NCBI RefSeq assembly: GCF_009177065.1 | Contig: NZ_WEZF01000014.1 | Location: 1 to 64,000 of the forward strand | DNA: 64,000 bases | Direction: 5' to 3' | DNA from: Tautonia marina | GTDB lineage: Bacteria > Planctomycetota > Planctomycetia > Isosphaerales > Isosphaeraceae | Part shown: positions 62,594 through 64,000 of the stretch, piece by piece | Position numbering within the stretch: position 1 is the stretch's first letter | Layout of the letters: each line of letters starts with the position of its first letter | Notes under the pieces: generated by a model | What the model saw: only the letters and a program-made list of their open reading frames with translations | Database searches by the model: none | What the model was told of the DNA's origin: nothing | Position numbers and translations under genes: made by a program

Positions 62594-63352
62594 ATGGCCA
62601 GTTACGACGAAGATGAGGATCTGCAGAACCCCTATCGTGCGCCGATCGGGCGGCATGACGAGATCCGCACCCCTCAGGAGGTGCCGGGGCTCGGGCCCGA
62701 CCCGAATCCGTGGAAGACCATCTGGCGACGCCCTCGGGCGACCATTCGCTACCTCGTCGCGACCGACCCGACCCGCAACGTCATGCTCCTGGCGGCGCTC
62801 AGTGGCATCAACAGTTCGCTGAGCCGGGCCGTCGAGCGCAACGCCGGAGACCTGATGCCGCTGGTCGCCATCCTCGGCATCGCGGTGCTGCTCGGTCCGA
62901 TCGGCGGCATCATCTGGCTGTACCTCGGCAGCGCCTTGCTCCGGTGGGTTTCCGGCTGGTTCGGCGGTCGGGGGGAGAGCGAACACATCCGCACGGCCAT
63001 GGCCTAGTCGCTCGTTCCCGTCCTCACGACCATGGTCTTCTGGATCCCCCAACTGATCCTCTTCCGTGGCGAGATGTTCCAGTCCGAGATGCCCCGGGTC
63101 GAGTCCAACCCGGCCCTGCTCAACACCATGGTCGCCCTCGGCGGCCTGGAAGCGCTCGCCATCCTGGTCCTGGGCATCTGGACCCTCGTCGTCTTCCTGC
63201 ACGGGCTGGGAGAGGTCGAAGGCTACTCCGCCTGGAAGGCCCTCGGCGTCTCGATCGTCGCGGTCATCGTGCTGATGCTGTTCCTCCTGGTCATCATCTT
63301 CGGCATCGTCCTGGTGGTCGGTGGGGCAATCGCCGGATTTCGAGGAGTATAA
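62594..63352 (+). pseudogene. YIP1 family membrane protein interrupted by a TAG codon
   Basis: The reading frame encodes a 252-codon YIP1-like protein in one frame, except for TAG at 63005-63007. The N-terminal half (MASYDEDEDLQNPYRAPIGR..., two membrane helices) ends 'SEHIRTAMA-stop'. The second half continues directly, 'SLVPVLTTMVFWIPQLILF', with three more helices. In intact relatives this place usually reads A-(W)-S-x-(V/I)-P, so TGG (Trp) to TAG is the simplest explanation. It is either a recent nonsense mutation, a sequencing error, or readthrough. The halves could also be separate polypeptides starting at ATG 63032. Confidence 0.75.
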
Positions 63353-63445
63353 TCAACTTTGCATTTCTTGGAATCAATGATTCCTTTTGATCAAGAAATC
63401 TGATTGCTCGTGTTCGAGCCGGTTCGCATCGCGTCGCGCGAGGTG

Positions 63446-63473
63446 GGAGCCGGGCCAGTGGCGGCCCGGCTCC
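63446..63473. terminator. Strong hairpin between convergent genes
   Basis: GGAGCCGGGCC-AGTGGC-GGCCCGGCTCC has a perfect 11 bp stem and 6-base loop, placed between the YIP1 gene (plus) and the following minus-strand gene, so it can end transcription from both sides. T-tracts are short. Confidence 0.7.
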
Positions 63474-63488
63474 TTGAGACGAGCCCGA

Positions 63489-64000
63489 TCAGGAGGAGCG
63501 GCCGGGGCCGTCGGCCTCATTCGCCTCGGCCGGAGGTTGAGGGGGACGGGGGGCGGCGGCGGGCTGGGCTTCGGCCTCGGCCTCGTCGTTGAGGTTGGTC
63601 ACGCGGACGTTGGTGTAGACGACCGGGTCGAGGTTGTACCGCGGTTCCCACTCATCGGCGCGGACCTTGACGGTGGTGTCGAGGAACTCGATCAGCGGGG
63701 TGGTGGCTTCGGGGGCGAAGCGGAGGAGATTCGTGGCGGGCAATCGGGTTTCGGTCAACGTCACCCGGCTCAGGCGCTGGCGTTCGATGGTCGGTCGCAG
63801 GGCATCGGCCAGGGCCGAGCGTTCGGCGTCTCCGGCCCCGGCTTGCAGCAAGATCGGCAATCGGGGGGCGAGGGCGGTGACGGCCGGTTCAATGGGCCGA
63901 TCGTTGAGCGTTGGGCGGGGGGAGATCAGGACCATCGCGGCCAGGTCGCTCGTCCGCCCTTCGATCGAGACCGCCCCCCCCGGAGCCGTCGCCCAATGAG
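63489..64000 (-). CDS. C-terminal part of an unidentified protein (5' end beyond window)
   Basis: The frame is open from the last bases of the window to the stop at 63489, giving at least 170 residues. The visible part has 'MVLISPRPTLNDRPIEPAVTALAPRLPILLQAGAGD' (about 36 residues), which recalls the 'xPxLLxxGxxD' region of alpha/beta-hydrolases; then 'LIEFLDTTVKVRADEWEPRYNLDPVVYTNVRV' and an Ala/Pro/Glu-rich tail. The internal ATG at 63935 is probably not the start because the upstream codons are equally protein-like. Family uncertain. Confidence 0.55.
   Translation of the reverse strand, partial: HWATAPGGAVSIEGRTSDLAAMVLISPRPTLNDRPIEPAVTALAPRLPILLQAGAGDAERSALADALRPTIERQRLSRVTLTETRLPATNLLRFAPEATTPLIEFLDTTVKVRADEWEPRYNLDPVVYTNVRVTNLNDEAEAEAQPAAAPRPPQPPAEANEADGPGRSS

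Overview
The window looks like chromosomal DNA from a planctomycete, most likely of the Isosphaerales (a Tautonia/Isosphaera-like lineage). The reasons are the high G+C, a TIGR03009 protein, an N-terminal LEERVVLS-type sorting motif on a secreted repeat protein, a PEP-CTERM protein, fused copper-monooxygenase/haem-c proteins, and several hypothetical families I know mainly from planctomycetes. This taxonomic placement is an inference from gene content. I saw no rRNA, tRNA or CRISPR array.

Layout. 1-17.5 kb: a membrane PH-domain protein, a small antitoxin-like protein, a secreted FG-GAP/metalloprotease protein, a TetR-controlled redoxin/haem/copper-monooxygenase protein, an ExbB-ExbD-ExbD energy-transduction cluster, a response regulator fused to a histidine-kinase-like ATPase, a TGPK-type repeat-borne gene, an AT-rich nuclease-like gene, a RelB/ParE-type toxin-antitoxin pair, an NYN/PIN protein, a CnoX-like thioredoxin and a large unrecognised protein. 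17.6-24.3 kb: a P1B-type ATPase, DUF427, a di-haem cytochrome, DUF5808 and asnB. 24.3-31 kb: a tandem array of HigB/HigA modules lying directly against the replication genes dnaN, dciA and gyrB. 31-43.2 kb: ADP-ribosylglycohydrolase, a PEP-CTERM protein, a deaminase, an ArnT-like glycosyltransferase, a Uma2 protein, an ars operon (arsR, LMW-PTP arsenate reductase, arsM), and ahpD/ahpC/oxyR for peroxide defence. 43.3-49 kb: an HlyD / RbbA-like double ABC ATPase / ABC-2 permease exporter. 49-57.6 kb: TetR plus DUF1254, a second haem/copper-monooxygenase protein, TIGR03009, DUF6939, gamma-glutamyltransferase and a zinc-ribbon protein. 58-60.6 kb: an AT-richer XamI-type restriction-modification pair. 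60.6-64 kb: a second TGPK-family gene, a YIP1-type membrane protein interrupted by a stop codon, and the 3' part of a gene running off the window.

The most distinctive features are between and inside the genes. At least seven families of short palindromic elements with perfect 9-22 bp terminal inverted repeats are scattered through the window. They supply stop codons to three genes, sit inside the coding sequence of an ABC transporter as an in-frame linker, and have split the rbbA-permease junction. The HigBA unit is repeated with an exact 891 bp period, and its leader is also the leader of dnaN. A 16 bp dyad (ATTC-N8-GAAT) occurs before arsR, between arsR and arsC, and between ahpC and oxyR, which suggests shared control of arsenic and peroxide responses.
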